DNA of 64,000 bases from Ascarosepion bandense (lineage: Eukaryota; Mollusca; Cephalopoda; Sepiida; Sepiidae). How positions within the stretch are numbered: position 1 is the stretch's first letter; each line of letters begins with the position of its first letter. The notes below the pieces were generated by a model. It saw only the letters and a list, made by a program, of their open reading frames with translations, was not told the DNA's origin and did no database searches. Below are positions 41,272-52,036 of this stretch, piece after piece. The stretch spans positions 2,238,501-2,302,500 of the forward strand of contig JBBBDQ010001156.1 of NCBI GenBank assembly GCA_037127315.1, in the 5' to 3' direction. The position numbers and the translations under genes are program-made.

Positions 41272-42455
41272 ATCTTTTCCCCAAACAAGATAGAACTGCC
41301 ACTGGTGCGCAGGGGGTTTAAAGGTAAATGTTGGTAACGATCATGAATATAGAGTATCGTCTTGGCATCCGTCTGGAGGTTCTGCCGAGATAATGTTGGT
41401 AATGTTGGTAACGTTCCTGGATATTGAGTATCCTCTTGACATCTGTTGACCATGTCCGTCACAGGTTATGGATATAGAGTATCCTCGCAGCACGTAATCT
41501 GTTCAATGAAACAACGTCAAAGATTAATACTACCGAATCAGACACTCTCCTGAACCGGACTAGATATCCAATACTCGGAAAAATATGGCCGCCTTTTATA
41601 CACGTCGCACTGAATATTTCGAGCTTCCTGATTGGTTAAGCAGTTTATTGGTGAAATATAAAATGGGTTGACCCATGGGGGTCTGCCCAGTATACACACA
41701 AGTACCAAAAAGTCCAATAGGGTTCAGAAGAGGTGAGTGATGAGAAAGAGGAACAAGTTACAGGGAAATCAGAGAATGAGGAAGAACATGGTGAAAATAC
41801 AGGTGTGAAGAGGGCTACATGAGAGTGGAGTGGAATGGAAAGTAAGAAGAACATGATACAAAGGATTGTCAGAAAAAGGATGTGAGTCAAGAAGACAAGC
41901 TATGGCAATTGACTTTGCAGATTGTAGTTTTCAGGGAAGCAAGTATACAGAAGGGAATTTTACAGGCGGGAAGTGCGATCAAAAACGCTGATAGAGTAGA
42001 TTGCTTTCACTGTAAATGCGTGGGACCTAGTTGCTAGTCTAGTAGCTTGAGTAAACTCTTGCAGTGGGGGCACCAGGGAGCTAAGCTCACCAGAGCAGAA
42101 GCCGTGAAAGTATTTGTAGAAGAGACAGAGGGAGCCACATTATTTCGGTGAGAAAGTGACTGGAGCTCTCGGGATCAATTACATTACAGATTCTTCGTTG
42201 GGTTTTGTCAAGAAGCCCGAGATGAATAGCAGAGGCACCCGACCAGATGTGACAGCAGTATTCAATGCACGGCTGGATGGTAGGTGTATATACGTGAATA
42301 GACGAGAAAAACTTATTAGCATTACAAAGGAAACCAACCTTCCGAGCAGAAGAGTTAGCTATGGATTCAATGTAGTCATTCCACTTGACGTCAGCTGATC
42401 GATTTAGACCTAAGAGGCGCAGTGTTATGCTTTCAGGGAGACTAGCCTAGACTAC
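41272..42455 (-). mobile_element. LINE-A copy, 3' quarter, with an insertion in the 3' UTR
   Basis: TCTTTTCCCCAAACAAGATA and CCACTGGTGCGCAGGGGGTT are the 3' end. LINE-A resumes at about 41735 (GTGATGAGAAAGAGGAACAA) and continues through the C-terminal domain coding (CACCAGGGAGCTAAGCTCAC; AGATTCTTCGTTGGGTTTTG) to about 42455. Coding is degraded by indels. The ~410-bp block 41322-41734 is foreign. Confidence 0.75.
41322..41734. other. insertion in LINE-A 3' UTR with ~65-bp internal repeats
   Basis: Contains three related units: TGTTGGTAACGATCATGAAT + ATAGAGTATCGTCTTGGCAT, TGTTGGTAACGTTCCTGGAT + ATTGAGTATCCTCTTGACAT, and GGTTATGGATATAGAGTATC, then a GC-richer tail with a TTTTATACACG TATA-like box. 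Might be a solo LTR or a small element; no confirmed ends. Confidence 0.4.
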
Positions 42456-42484
42456 TGGGTTACTTCGTGATATCAACCCACTTA

Positions 42485-42595
42485 TATGTCAGTGAATCAT
42501 GGATAATCTTTTTAGAGATGAAGAACAATTAGGGACAACAGAAATGTGGTTTTACGGAAAGATACTCAGAATTCAAACGTCATGATCGTCTTGCG
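42485..42595 (+). mobile_element. LINE-B scrap
   Basis: CAGTGAATCATGGATAATCT, AACAGAAATGTGGTTTTACG, GATACTCAGAATTC match the YG-E-W to MWFYRRMLRI segment. Confidence 0.55.
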
Positions 42596-42769
42596 GCCAT
42601 TGGCCGAGATAGAACTTACTACACCCCTCCAGTATTCCCTGTGCATTTGGAACCCTGGCGCAGTTTATAGCGTAATTCATAATCTTGACAAATAGCTGAA
42701 TACTTGATGCTTCGCCAGGGCTACAAAGGTTGTTTTTATTGTAACACCAACACTAAATGGGTTGCCTCC

Positions 42770-43024
42770 AGGCCCCAACCTGTTATTTAACCCATAACTG
42801 GAGGGAAGTGACGGATTAATACCTTTCCCAAGGGTACCAGTTCTAAGTGAATGCAGGGTACTCAACTGGAATTCAAACTCGGCTCACCGATTTCTGTTTC
42901 CAAGCCGATATCCACTGCACCACAACGTACCTCCGTCACTGAACTCTTACAGCGCCTGGTATTCCCAAGCGGTCACCCATCTAAGTACTGAACAGTCTCA
43001 ACGTTGCTTAACTTCGGTGATCGA
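42770..43024 (-). mobile_element. SINE2 copy with 5'-truncated 5S head, fused to LINE-A
   Basis: Minus strand: 43022-42950 is 5S rRNA-like (TTCGATCACCGAAGTTAAGC, AACGTTGAGACTGTTCAGTA, CTTAGATGGGTGACCGCTTG, GGAATACCAGGCGCTGTAA), lacking about the first 40 bases of 5S. Then the tRNA-like head (GTTGTGGTGCAGTGGATATC, box B GAGTTTGAATTCC) and the body start (ACCCTTGGGAAAGGTATTAA, TATGGGTTAAATAACAGG). After that it departs from the usual SINE2 tail. Upstream on the same strand it joins LINE-A coding sequence at 43024/43025 with no spacer. Confidence 0.8.
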
Positions 43025-43109
43025 ACGAATGCTTTAGAGATATCCAATGCAACGGTTCGGGCTTCACCATTCTTGTTGAGAGATTGGTATATATACTCGG
43101 TGATGGTCG

Positions 43110-44034
43110 TTAGCATATCAGCAGTAGACCTGGTGAAGCAGAAGCCATACTGTTTGTCCGAGAGGAGCCCGTGGGCTGTGAGATGCTGAACGACCTTGCA
43201 TTGATAATGGCTTCGAACACTTTGCCGAAGATCGAAAGAAAGCTGATGGGGCGGTAATTTGCGGGGTCCGATGGTTCACCAGCGTTCTTGAATATTGGAA
43301 CCACAGAAGAAGACTTCCAACAGACAGAAAAGCAGGAGGTGGTAGAGCTTAGAAAGGATAGAGGAGAGTTCAGGGGCACAATTCTTCAAAACTATGATTG
43401 GGATTCCATCCCCACCACTCGCTTTGTGAGGGACCAGTTTTGAGATTATGCTAGAAATCAGCGAGGGCGTGATGTGGACGTCATTCAATTGGGCCTAAGT
43501 TCTAGATGGGAAATCGGGTGTATGGATTCCAGACGAATCCAGACTCGAACTGGTCGAGAATCTACGGGCAAAGCATTCAGCCTTTTCCGCTGAGGAGGTG
43601 AGGACCCAAAACTCGTTGATTAGTGGGGGTATTGAGGACTTACTCTTGTTAAGCACGCTTTTACAGAGGCGCCAGTAGTCTTTGGTAACGAACTTAAAGG
43701 ATGCTATGCGCTGCTTCATTCTGGCAGCAAACAACATCTTAGCTTCATTAAGTATCTTTTTACACTTATTACGAGCTGAGGCGAAAAGGCGCCTGTTTTG
43801 GTCCGACGCGTGGCTACGATAAAGACGGAAGAAGTGATTCCGGTGGGCAATTGCGGCCGAGCAAGCGGGCGAGAACCAGGGAGACGAATGAGATTTAAGC
43901 TGAAATTTCCTGGCAGGGATGAAAGCATCGATGCCAGCCTTAACCCAGGAGGAGACCTCTGATGCACAGTCTTCAATGGGAAGACTAAAAACATTGTTCC
44001 AAGGGACGTCGCAGAGGAAGTCACGGAATGAATC
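43110..44034 (-). pseudogene. LINE-A linker and RT start, broken into frames
   Basis: Pieces in shifting frames: linker at 44030-43740 (SPWFSPACSAAIAHRNHFFR-like, RNKCKKILNEAKMLFAARMK), KDYWRLCKSVLNKSKSSIPP (about 43680), PHKASGGDGIPIIVLKNCAP (43430-43370), SSVVPIFKNAGEPSDPANYR (43320-43260) and the YGFCFTRSTADM-like region near 43140. RT stops at ALDISKAF; catalytic YADD absent. At least three frameshifts. Confidence 0.8.
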
Positions 44035-44700
44035 CTAGTCTGCTCTTTGATAGCAGTAGGATATTCTGTTAGTCTGTGTTTCTTGGGCAGGGGTGGAGTG
44101 GAACGAGATGCTGACATAAACTACGGCGTGGTCAGAATTTCCGAGAGAGCAGAGCTGTCTGGTAGAGCAAGAATTTGGGGTGTAAGTGAAGCAGATGTCT
44201 AGTAGCGATTCCCTTCCGTTAGGGCTATTGGAGAAACGCGTGGGGAAGTCCACCACTTGCGTAAGGGATTGGGGGATTGAATAATTAAAGGTGTGGACAC
44301 CAGCAGGGTCGGTTACAGAGTTTTCCAGCCACTTAGTGTGGTGGGCGTTAAAGTCGCCAAACACGAAAATATGGGCAGATGGGTGCGAAGAAATGGCCTT
44401 GTCGATATTGTCAGAGATGCTGTCAAGTACCAAACAGTCAGAGGAGGAGAGGGAGCGGTAGAGGAAGAAGAGATAGCTAACAGAGCTTAGAAGTGAGAGA
44501 CGGAAGCACATGAAAGACTGGTCCAGGGATTCAAGAGATGTTACTCTAGCTAGGGGGAGGTGTTCACTGACATATACACCAAGCCCATGCATATGGACGT
44601 TGGAGTCCTTCCTGAAGAGGGGAAGGTAACCAGGAACATCGAACTCAGAGGAGGGGATAGACGGGTCAAGGTTAGTTTCACATAGGGCTAAGATATCAGG
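44035..44700 (-). pseudogene. LINE-A endonuclease domain, second copy
   Basis: Frame 44592-44035: MHGLGVYVSEHLPLARV, FLYRSLSSSDC, AHIFVFGDFNAHHTKWLENS (Asp/Asn motif), VVDFPTRFSNSPNGRESLLD and LCSLGNSDHAVVY (SDH motif). The preceding N-terminal part (ILALCETNL-like, about 44690) is in another frame. The last codons diverge, marking a frameshift. Confidence 0.8.
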
Positions 44701-45375
44701 TGAGTTAGTTTGGAGGAATGATTCTACGCTATAAAAGTTGGTGCGGATACCGCGTATGTTAGTGAAAGTGACATGGACAGGTTTGGGCGTTTTCCGATTA
44801 GCTGGTTTGATTTTGGTATTTTGTTTGTTTTTTTTTCATGGTGTTTTGGTTGAGGAGAGAGGACTAGAGTAGAATCAGTTGGTTACTATTTGCAGTATGT
44901 GAGGAATGGAGACTGGCGCAGCCTGCAACATAATGTGGCCTCGGGGTTGCCACCGGAGGTTCATGAAGGGACGCCCGTCCATGCGCGATATGACACTACA
45001 AGAACCCGATATTATTCAACTGCTGATCAGAGCAGCCTCTCAAGACGCTACGCAAGAGTTCGGGTTCCTAACTACCAGTCGGAAACAGCAACCAGGAAAC
45101 TGCCAACCCGGTACCCTCAGAATGAAGAGACATTGCCACCACACTCACTAACAGCAAAGAGCTTCCAACTGAACTACCACTAAGATCGAAGAAGGAGGTA
45201 GAAGGACTGAGAACCCCTTCCTAAACAAGAAACAAGGTGATCACCTCTACTCCTGTTTAATAGAAGCGGGTGGAGTGTGAAACCGGGCGATAGTAGGTAC
45301 TATCTACTCCAATTTGAAAAAAAAGTTGTGAGTTAACTAAGTTTTAACTTAGTTAAAGTCCAAAGAAATTTCTTT

Positions 45376-45654
45376 GAAAAGGTACAAAGACACTCGTTCA
45401 AATGAACCATAGAATCAAGCAAAAATAATAAAAAATAAATACATAACTTACTTTAACGAGTTTCAAAAAAAAAAAAATCTTTCCAACCGAACTCACCCCA
45501 CACACGTTTACATGCCATTTGGTAAAATAAACTTATAAAATAAAATTATAAACAATTAAGAGGTAATCTTACTATCCTCTTAACCTCTAATCTCTTGATC
45601 AGAGGCCTTGCTGTTGGATGTAGTTTATCATCATACCTAGCACCAAGGAAATTC
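45376..45654. other. unassigned DNA
   Basis: A-rich; no recognised feature. Confidence 0.5.
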
Positions 45655-45860
45655 TTGGATAGAGAATGAAAGACGAAAAGTTAGATCTCACGGGATATAT
45701 TAAGGGCAAGGGAGAGAAGAAAGGAGCTTGTGTGAGTGGATGGCGGATCGTAGGAGTGGATATTTATCACAGGGCAAAAAACAATTTGTTGAGGGCCACA
45801 AAAGATAGGAAGCCATGGTCGACCCTGTCCTGAAGGAGCGCGTTATATAGATGAAGGTGC
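45655..45860 (+). mobile_element. LINE-B C-terminal fragment
   Basis: Plus reading MKDEKLDLTGYIKGKGEKKG, VDIYHRAKNNLLRATKDRKP, W. The LLRATKDRK-W motif is the end of the LINE-B protein. Ends near GAAGGAGCGCGTTATATAGA. Confidence 0.65.
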
Positions 45861-46466
45861 AGTGTTTAATGCTTTCAAAATGAAAGTTTTCAGAAGTCTG
45901 CTGGCGAAAGCTGAAATGCGTCAGTTTTCGACTTTTGAGTTTCAGATTCGTAAAAAGTAACCATATTGAAAAGTTACAAGGAAGCTAATGTTCTCCGTCA
46001 CAGAATAATAATGATGCTGATATTTTATGTTTCGGATGCCATGTTTCTGTCATATCTTTTTGCTTCTCACTCTATTCAATCTCTCCAGACAAATATGTTT
46101 GTGTAAGCAAGTAATTAGCGCATTTTCACGAATTCTCTCGCTACTCTGCTGAGCGCCCGTTTTACAATTAAACGACGTGTTAATTAAAATGTAGGTGCGG
46201 TGAAAGAAGAGAGTGGAAGTTGCCAGCCGTGTTCGTCGGGAAATGTTAGCCGTAGTAGAAAAGTGTCAAAGCTGAAACGAATTAAGCATGGCAATCTTCG
46301 TTGTACAGAAATCCAATGTACATAAAGACTAGCACGTGGCATTCGATGCTGAACAGAACAAGGATCTACAATGAATGGCGTTTACATTCCCGACCATGAT
46401 TGCTCAGAGAAAGATGATATTACAGTCATCAAAGATGAACGCCCTAAGACGATTCGGAAGAAAAAC
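45861..46466. other. unassigned DNA
   Basis: No recognised feature. Confidence 0.5.
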
Positions 46467-46523
46467 GAAAAGAGCTGAGAATGAATTGGAATCTAATATT
46501 CCAATTCATTCTCAGCTCTTTTC
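46467..46523. repeat. perfect 26-bp inverted repeat, 5-nt loop
   Basis: 46467-46492 and 46498-46523 are exact reverse complements around CTAAT. Arm core AGAGCTGAGAATGAATTGG. No coding or repeat family at either side. A recent foldback event is the simplest origin. Confidence 0.95.
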
Positions 46524-48242
46524 AATGGACATTTTTCAAATGTCTTGAGCTCCACTCTGTAACCCTTTTGTCACAGACGCGATGTCACAAAACTGTCACT
46601 AATCTACCACTCTTTCCATGGTGAATTTTCCAAATGAACTACAATCCTTCGATGTATCAGTCCTAATCTTCATGAATAAGTTGAATTTCTAGGTGCCGCT
46701 TAGACGTGGCAAAAGCCTGAATTATGGAGTACCCAGAGAGGATCGAATTTACTACACAGTTGTAATACGTTTTAGCTTGACAAGCTAGTTAACCATTACC
46801 TAATGCTTAACCTTTACGGATAAGACCCGCCATGCCACCCACATTTAGCTCCTACTGAAGATTCAAGCGATTCTTCCATGTACCGCTGTCTTGTGAGACC
46901 CACTCCCAAGAGGATGTAAGTAAAGAATATTAGCATTCGAGGTGTAATATTCGAGTGTCATTCGAATAATATTCGGAGAGATTACTTCGGCGACTATTGC
47001 GATTTAAACCTCTCCTCTCTCCTGTTCTAAGTTCTATCTTGTCTGGTATTTTAACTATTGTACTTTTTATATATCCGTTTAGAACCGGATATTGTCCTGA
47101 ATAATACCTAATGACACTTTCTGTGTGTATCGTATCACCCTCGGTGATACAACAACTTTGTTACCTCGAGTGGCACCAGGGCTTTGTACGACGTCTCTCA
47201 CTGACCGTCATGTGAATACATATCTTGGTTACCGCCAGTCTCCAATACCCATTATAGGCATTAAAACACTAGCACAGCACAAGCGAAAAGAGTCAGGCTG
47301 GTGGCGTCTTTATTGTTCTTGTAAAGATCATAAGATTTTTATTCTTTCTCTTGACAGCCTTCATCGCGCTTTACATAGAAACCGGGATTAATCCTCCCCT
47401 GCTGAAGTCGCACGTCGGCCTCCACGAAAATTCCTCCTACCACAAATATTTACCTTCGGCATCCCTACAAACTCACTCGATAGTAACGAGGTATTTATGT
47501 ATCTTAAAAGAAACTAATATAAATTTTTCCATGGAATCGAAATAAAATTTAAATTGTAGATTCCATGTAATGGATCCTTACAGAGATATTTGATCCAAAA
47601 CATCCTTGACTATCAGTAATTTTAAATGAAATAATGTACATCTTCTTACATGAGAAAAGTGGGGATATATCTTGGCGAGACAGTGTAATTTTACTTAGTG
47701 AATATAATCTAACTCTAACCTGTTTTTTGGTATAACGTAGGTTAACCTGGAAACTATAGAGAGATGGTTAACGTTTCCTAGTTCTCCCTTATGTCTTACT
47801 TAACCGAACTCCCTACAGCTTATAAGTTTTATGCAGAAATATCATCATCAGAATTATCAGAAGGTTGGTTGTCGGCAGGTTGGAATATGGGGAATTGTGT
47901 GGAAAAGTGTAAGAATAAAATATACACATTGCATTTAAAATAGAAATTTATTATAAGAAAAGAATAAGAGGAATTCGTAGAAATTAATGTTCAGAATTCA
48001 GGATTCAGGATTCAGTATTTGCTTTTCGCACTGGCTTGTCAATTTTTCTTAGTTGGTTTTTTTCCACAATGCTTTTACTTCTTAATTTCTTATCCCTACA
48101 ACCTAACTCATAACCCAAATATAAAAGAACAAAAACTTTGAGGAACTACTTTTACACCGGTTTGGGAATTATGAACAAGGTTAAATACTCTATCAGATCG
48201 TAGACTTAGTTGGTCAGAGAATAAATATTAAGTAATAATAAA
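46524..48242. other. unassigned DNA, about 1.7 kb
   Basis: The longest stretch with no recognised repeat. Base composition is more balanced at 46.9-47.5 kb. An 88-codon frame (47125-47391) and a 64-codon frame (47351-47545) show no domain, splice-site pattern or signal I can support. A TATA-like TTTTTATATATCC is at 47065. Confidence 0.4.
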
Positions 48243-48887
48243 AGGTAAATATTCGTTTTAGGTGCCGACGGCTTTTCCCCCTTCAAATTTATCCAAAATA
48301 GCATTATTCTGTGCAAATGTATATACTGAACTCAAATCCACAATTAGTTATTGAAGAAACTTACCATTTTGTTATGAAAGTCCATAAAAAAACGCACTAT
48401 ATCTCGCACTTTTTCTCTCCCGTAACTCTTACGAAGTCATGGAATTAACTGCAGAATGACGTTCTTCCTTTGACAATAATTTTCTGTCGAATTTTGATCG
48501 ATTTTCTTCCTTTACTGAAACTTCCAGCGATGTACTTCCTGTCATGAAAGTAATAAGCGTAGAAATATAATAGCGCATTACTTTCATTACTGGAAGTACA
48601 TCGCCGGAAGTATCTGTAAATGAAGAGAAATCGACCAAAAATCTGCCAAAATTCGTTCACATACGTAGTACGTTATTCTGCAGTTAATTACATGACTTCG
48701 TGAGAGTTACGGGAGAGAAAAAGTGCAAGATATAGTTTTTTTTGGGGGGACATTTACATAAATAAGGTAAGTTTCTTCAATGACTAAGAGTTGATTTGAG
48801 TTCAGCATATAGATTTGCACAGAAATAATGCTATTTTGGATAAATTTGAAGGGGGAAAGCGTCGGGACTTACAACGAAAATTTACCT
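48243..48887. mobile_element. 645-bp foldback (MITE-like) element with ~310-bp arms
   Basis: Ends AGGTAAATATTCGTT (48243) and, inverted, AGGTAAATTTTCGTT (48887). Arms remain inverted-complementary almost to the centre near 48565: CCCCCTTCAAATTTATCCAA / TTGGATAAATTTGAAGGGGG, GTAACTCTTACGAAGTCATG / CATGACTTCGTGAGAGTTAC, TGCAGAATGACGT / ACGTTATTCTGCA, GATGTACTTCC / GGAAGTACATC. Both sides carry AATAAA as possible target duplication (48237-48242, 48888-48893). No transposase; 69-71-codon frames inside are by-products. Confidence 0.85.
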
Positions 48888-49199
48888 AATAAAATTGGGA
48901 AAATATAAGTCTCAGATTTTTTTATTGATCAAGATAGCATCAGAGTTGGGTTGATACCCTGTTTTGAAATGAGAGAATATAGGTTGTTTGCGCAATTCGC
49001 ATTGTTTTTTTTATTCCTACTCAGTCACGTCTGCTTCTATATGAATTTTCATTTAACCTGCGGCATATATTTATGGGGTACTTATACTTTTTCTGCCGAA
49101 AATAGTTGTTGCTAGAATTATGTTTTCTCTATTTTCGCTTTGATATCATTCATCCTCAGGCATTTGCTATGCGCTGAAATAATAAAGGAATTCCGTTTC

Positions 49200-49760
49200 T
49201 TTTTCTTTTTTTTTTTTTGCTGTCTTCTTTTTTTCCTTTATTCTTACTATTGTCTTTTTCTTCTTTTCCTATTTTATCGGTTTTCTTTCCTTCTTTACTT
49301 CTTCTTTTCTTACTTTTGTCTTCTTTGTCTTCTACTTCTTCTTATTATCATTTCCCTCTCATCTCCTTTCTCTTTCCTTCTTTACTTCTTCTTTTCTTCC
49401 TTTTGTCTTCTTTGCCTTCTACTTCTCCTTCTTATTATTTTCCTCTCTTCTCTTTTCTCTTTCCTTCTTTACTTCTTCTTTTCTTCCTTTTGTCTTCTTT
49501 GCCTTCTACTTCTCCTTCTTATTATTTTCCTCTCTTCTCTTTTCTCTTTCTTTCTTTACTTCTTCTTTTCTTCCTTTTGTCTTCTTCATCTTCTGCTTCT
49601 TCTTCTTATTATTTTCCTTTATCATTTTCTTTTTATTTCCTTTTCTTTTTCTTAATCCTTATTTTTCTTCTTCTTTTTCTTTGTCGTCTTATTTTTCATT
49701 TTACTCTTCTTTTCTTATTCATAATTTCTTCTTCAAATTCTTTTTCTTCTTATTACTACT
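49200..49760. repeat. pyrimidine-rich minisatellite, ~87-bp unit
   Basis: About four tandem units of roughly 87 bases (from about 49285 to 49625) with CTTTCCTTCTTTACTTCTTC, TTTTCTTCCTTTTGTCTTCT, TTGCCTTCTACTTCTCCTTC, TTATTATTTTCCTCTCTTCT, bordered by irregular T/C sequence and a (TAC)n run at about 49752-49785. The overlapping Phe/Leu/Ser-rich frames of 171 and 218 codons are artefacts of this repeat. Confidence 0.85.
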
Positions 49761-49879
49761 ACTACTACAACTACTATTACTACTATTTCATTTTATCTGT
49801 TTGCATTCGGCATAAGAATCACCCCAAATATACCTATTTCATTTTATCAGGTAAGTTATATGTGTCTGCCTGAAACATT

Positions 49880-50297
49880 TAGAAATTTCTAATTAAACAG
49901 ACTCGGATAAAAAATCAATAATACTGACGATGGCAAATGATGACACATATGTGAGAACTCTGAAGATATTAATAATTGTTTTCATGATTATTTTGTGGAG
50001 AGTCAATTGGTCAATATCAATTTTTAAGGCTTTCGATCGAAAGTAGAAACGTCATGATTGTAATTCAAAATCATTTTGCTGCTACGTAAAGATTTCGTGG
50101 AAATAAAGAAATTATAAATTTTAATAAGACAGAAATTATCAGATAGTATAATGGAAATAAACAATTAATATGGAATTGCTTTGTTTTTTTTTATTGCTGA
50201 TTGAAGATTCGGGAAAATATTAGTATATATCATTCAGGTTCATTCACAGTATTCTGTACATTTCTGTAGACACACGAACACATATAGGCATGCGCTT
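49880..50297. other. unassigned DNA
   Basis: AT-rich; nothing recognised. Confidence 0.5.
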
Positions 50298-50299
50298 GT

Positions 50300-50347
<48 letters not shown>

Positions 50348-50357
50348 GAAAAGACTG

Positions 50358-50420
<63 letters not shown>

Positions 50421-50430
50421 GAAAAGACTG

Positions 50431-50493
<63 letters not shown>

Positions 50494-50519
50494 AAAACAG
50501 ATTGAGAGGTGGAAAAACT

Positions 50520-50551
<32 letters not shown>

Positions 50552-50576
50552 GAGGGGAATAGAAATAGAAACAGAC

Positions 50577-50635
<59 letters not shown>

Positions 50636-50688
50636 TGAACAGACCGAGAAAGAAAGAAAGAAAGAAAGGGGAATAGATAGAAACAGAC

Positions 50689-50731
<43 letters not shown>

Positions 50732-50799
50732 TGAACAGACCGAGAAAGAAAGAAATAAAGAAAGAAAGAAAGAAAGAAAGGGAATAGATAGAAACAGAC

Positions 50800-50854
<55 letters not shown>

Positions 50855-50865
50855 TGAACAGACCG

Positions 50866-50896
<31 letters not shown>

Positions 50897-50919
50897 ACTG
50901 ATTGAGATTGGAAAAACTG

Positions 50920-50979
<60 letters not shown>

Positions 50980-51035
50980 GAAAAGAAAGAAAGAAAGAAA
51001 GAAAGAGACAGGAATAGGTAGAAACAGACATAGAC
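50298..51035. repeat. compound (GATA)n/(GAAA)n array with higher-order structure
   Basis: Alternating blocks of (GATA)n and (GAAA)n separated by recurrent spacers: AATGAAAAGACTGA (twice), ATATGAACAGACCGA (three times) and GGAATAGATAGAAACAGACA (four times, one variant). The super-unit [(GATA)n - ATATGAACAGACCGA - (GAAA)n - GGAATAGATAGAAACAGACA] repeats about three times. All long frames through it (185-263 codons of Tyr-Leu-Ser-Ile or Phe-Leu-Ser) are artefacts. Confidence 0.95.
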
Positions 51036-51260
51036 GGATAGTTAAAATTAAGTATCCCTCCATCGATATTACATCACAAATCTTTAAGTAACATTTAAAC
51101 ATATATAATTTCTGGCTGTTCGTTTCCGTGTCTCGTAGGCCAACTCTGTTGCAATCGCCTATTCAGAGGCATTCGTCTTTTTTCAACACCCTCGCTGCAC
51201 ACATGTTGTTTAAACTGCACTTAAGCTGTGCGGAAATTACGTAACGGAGATAGCGAATAG
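51036..51260. other. unassigned DNA
   Basis: Nothing recognised. Confidence 0.5.
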
Positions 51261-51958
51261 TATTGCCTGATCAGTACGCCCAAACCTTCAGTCACAATGA
51301 TTTCGTGCTTCCATGACCACTGAAGGCACGCAGACAGTTTCATCTACGAAATGTCATGTTTTTCAGTTAATTTTTACTTGGACTGTGCTTCTCCAGGCTG
51401 ATAACCCAAGAAATTACGTTCCTAACAAATCAACCCTATTCGATTCGTCATTGGGTGCCATATTAAGAAAGAATACGTTCCAGCCATTCGGCCCATTGCT
51501 CGTCAATATAGACATTGATACATACATAATGGTTAACCACTCGTATTCAAGGACACCCGTCTACCAGGGCGGCTAGCTAATCACCATTGTAGACGCCTGC
51601 TAAAAGCCACAGAGCTAACCTGTGGTTTATACTGCAACTATGCTGAGCGAACCTTGGTTAACTTTCTAGCGTGAAGAACAATCATAACAAGACCAGCACG
51701 TTCAAACCCTCGGCCACAATGTCTTGTGACTTCGAGCTAGCACAAACAACGCCGCCTCCTCAAAGACAGCCGATTTCCAATTTAACTCAAAAGTCTTGGT
51801 TCAACCCCTCCTATGGTTTCCAGGCAAAGAAGTCACGGATCGTCTTCTCGAGACAGATAACATCAAGAAGTCACCTTCCTGATAAATAGACCAAGTTGAG
51901 ATTCGAACCTAGACTCCGTGGTCAGAAAACAAACGTTCTAACCACTCGGCCATGCTCT
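51260..51958 (-). mobile_element. tRNA-derived SINE4 with long body
   Basis: Minus-strand head 51955-51888: GAGCATGGCCGAGTGGTTAG with consensus box A and AGGTTCGAATCTC as box B, like a Ser/Leu-type tRNA but without pairing acceptor arms. Body downstream contains CCTGGAAACCATAGGAGGGG, GTGGCCGAGGGTTTGAACGT and GTTAACCAAGGTTCGCTCAG. A related segment (AACCTTCAGTCACAATGATT vs AACCCTCGGCCACAATGTCT on plus) occurs twice, at about 51275 and 51705, hinting at two tandem bodies. The 5' side abuts (CATA)n. Confidence 0.6.
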
Positions 51959-51966
51959 CAACAAAC

Positions 51967-52036
51967 AAACATACATACATACATACATACATACATACAT
52001 ACATACATACATACATACATACATACATACATACAC
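51967..52036. repeat. (CATA)n microsatellite
   Basis: (TACA)n of about 68 bases, preceded by (ACAA)n. Confidence 0.95.

Larger units (their letters stand above)
43025..45375 (-). mobile_element. LINE-A copy, 5' two-thirds (endonuclease and start of RT)
   Basis: Minus strand from the inverted leader motif (AACTAAGTTTTAACTTAGTT, about 45350) and 5' UTR (TTGGAGTAGATAGTACCTAC; TATCGCCCGGTTTCACACTC) through endonuclease and linker to RT motif A, ALDISKAF, where it stops. Unlike the usual 5'-truncated LINEs this copy keeps its 5' end and lacks its 3' end, which is replaced by SINE2. LINE 5' UTR segments CAACCAGGAAACTGCCAACC etc. match 3.2 kb. Confidence 0.85.

Noticed and set aside
47125..47545. 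Host exon in the repeat-poor 46.5-48.2 kb segment
   Set aside because: Two short frames without recognisable domains or convincing splice sites; left as unassigned.
49140..49873. Two frames of 171 and 218 codons resembling multi-pass membrane proteins
   Set aside because: Hydrophobicity comes from a T/C-rich ~87-bp tandem repeat read in two frames at once.
50298..51035. CRISPR-like repeat/spacer layout
   Set aside because: The repeats are microsatellite blocks and the spacers are identical to each other; eukaryotic context.
50240..51102. Three long overlapping minus-strand frames (185-263 codons)
   Set aside because: They read tetranucleotide repeats (Tyr-Leu-Ser-Ile and Phe-Leu-Ser runs); no non-repetitive core.
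51888..51957. Functional tRNA gene (Ser/Leu type) on the minus strand
   Set aside because: Boxes A and B are good but acceptor arms do not pair and a SINE-like body follows.
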